This document shows, piece after piece, positions 63,624 to 64,000 of a DNA stretch of 64,000 nucleotides. The notes beneath the pieces were generated by a model. The model saw only the letters and a list, made by a program, of their open reading frames with translations, made no database searches and was not told the origin of the DNA. Source of the stretch: Kordiimonadaceae bacterium (GTDB lineage: Bacteria; Pseudomonadota; Alphaproteobacteria; Sphingomonadales; Kordiimonadaceae); NCBI GenBank assembly GCA_017640725.1, contig JAEPQB010000001.1, positions 806,001-870,000 on the forward strand. Direction: 5' to 3'. Position numbers and translations under genes: made by a program. How positions within the stretch are numbered: position 1 is the first letter of the stretch; every line of letters begins with the position of its first letter.

Positions 63624-64000
63624 CTACTTGAGAGCAGCGCTGGTCGCCGTGCCGTGCAATGCTTTGTTCACGGCAGCTACGAGCTCGTCTTTATTGAACG
63701 GCTTCGAGAGTAATTCTTCAATCAAAACAGAGAGGTTATGGGCACGCTGGCTCTCGTTAGCATAGCCAGTCATAAGGATGATGGGAACGTCCGGCCGCTG
63801 CGAACGCACTTTCAGCGCCAGCGAAATGCCGTCCATAATAGGCATGACAATATCGGTCAGCAAAAGATCGAAATGGTGCTGGTTCATCAGCTCAACCGCC
63901 TGCGCGCCGTCCTTTGCTTCAAGCACGCTGTGCCCTTGCATGGTTAGCACGCGCGAGACGAACTCGCGCACCGTATCTTCATCCTCGGCCAATAAAACCT
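63624..64000 (-). CDS. CpdR-like response regulator (start beyond window)
   Basis: A receiver domain protein whose first few residues lie beyond the right edge; the visible part ends at VLLAEDEDTVREF. The phosphoacceptor Asp is in FDLLLTDIVMPIMDG, Thr in ILMTGYAN and Lys in LLSKPFNKDEL. The sequence closely follows CpdR, the ClpXP adaptor regulator of alphaproteobacteria, including LLLTDIVMP and the LSKPF pattern. It could instead be the C-terminal receiver of a hybrid kinase such as CckA if the gene continues upstream. Only the missing DNA can decide. Confidence 0.75.
   Translation of the reverse strand, partial: VLLAEDEDTVREFVSRVLTMQGHSVLEAKDGAQAVELMNQHHFDLLLTDIVMPIMDGISLALKVRSQRPDVPIILMTGYANESQRAHNLSVLIEELLSKPFNKDELVAAVNKALHGTATSAALK

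Noticed and set aside
1-64000. tRNA or rRNA genes, prophage and insertion sequences
   Set aside because: No transposase or integrase-like protein and no T-loop-containing tRNA outside genes was found by reading; a covariance-model scan was not possible.

Overview
The window is chromosomal DNA of a Gram-negative alphaproteobacterium, probably aquatic and aerobic. The evidence is gene content and order: etfB-etfA-3-hydroxyacyl-CoA dehydrogenase behind a PduO-type cobalamin adenosyltransferase and a HIG1-like mini-protein, gluQRS, coq7, argH-lptM-lysA, a CpdR-like response regulator, many TonB/porin/periplasmic proteins, and soluble PAS chemoreceptors. The order Kordiimonadales or a relative would fit, but that is a guess. 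I see no tRNA, rRNA, CRISPR array, prophage or intact insertion sequence.

Layout. 0-14 kb is mostly housekeeping and stress genes: a periplasmic binding protein, a YqaA-like membrane protein, DsbB, Coq7, VOC proteins, HNH nuclease, a TetR-GNAT pair with a perfect 18-bp operator, TfoX C-terminal protein, GluQRS, a secreted beta-helix protein, HIG1-like protein, cobalamin adenosyltransferase, ETF, 3-hydroxybutyryl-CoA dehydrogenase, GST and a lipoprotein serine hydrolase. 14-24 kb is a secreted-enzyme block: a minus-strand operon (esterase, PD40 beta-propeller, beta-lactamase-fold hydrolase, second PD40 protein) diverges from a TonB-dependent receptor, a membrane-anchored TolB-like/TPR protein and two SAM methyltransferases, one carrying a signal peptide. 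24-30 kb has a LysR-controlled NmrA/VOC pair, a dihaem cytochrome fused to rhodanese and a large DUF1996 protein.

30-34 kb is a tightly coupled three-gene minus-strand operon of exported proteins without clear function. 34-40 kb is regulatory and amine-related: a TetR with three 17-bp operators facing a SnoaL-like gene, then a flavin amine oxidase, a TetR with an operator array, a spermidine-dehydrogenase-like flavoprotein and an OprB-type porin. 40-53 kb is signalling: a CHASE3 chemoreceptor, an AraC-type membrane regulator followed by a 1090-residue Sel1-repeat protein, an amidohydrolase, and a BLUF-PAS-histidine kinase-receiver hybrid followed by a cytosolic double-PAS chemoreceptor.

53-64 kb holds a third PD40 protein, an alpha/beta hydrolase, a NAD(P)-binding protein, an LpxR-like outer-membrane protein, a thiol-redox block (membrane thioredoxin-fold protein, peroxiredoxin, LysR, TlpA) bounded by a duplicated 3' fragment of tlpA, then argH-lptM-lysA and a receiver protein that runs off the right edge.

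The items most worth following up are the BLUF kinase/chemoreceptor pair, the TonB receptor with secreted hydrolases and PD40 proteins, and the uncharacterised exported operon at 30-34 kb.
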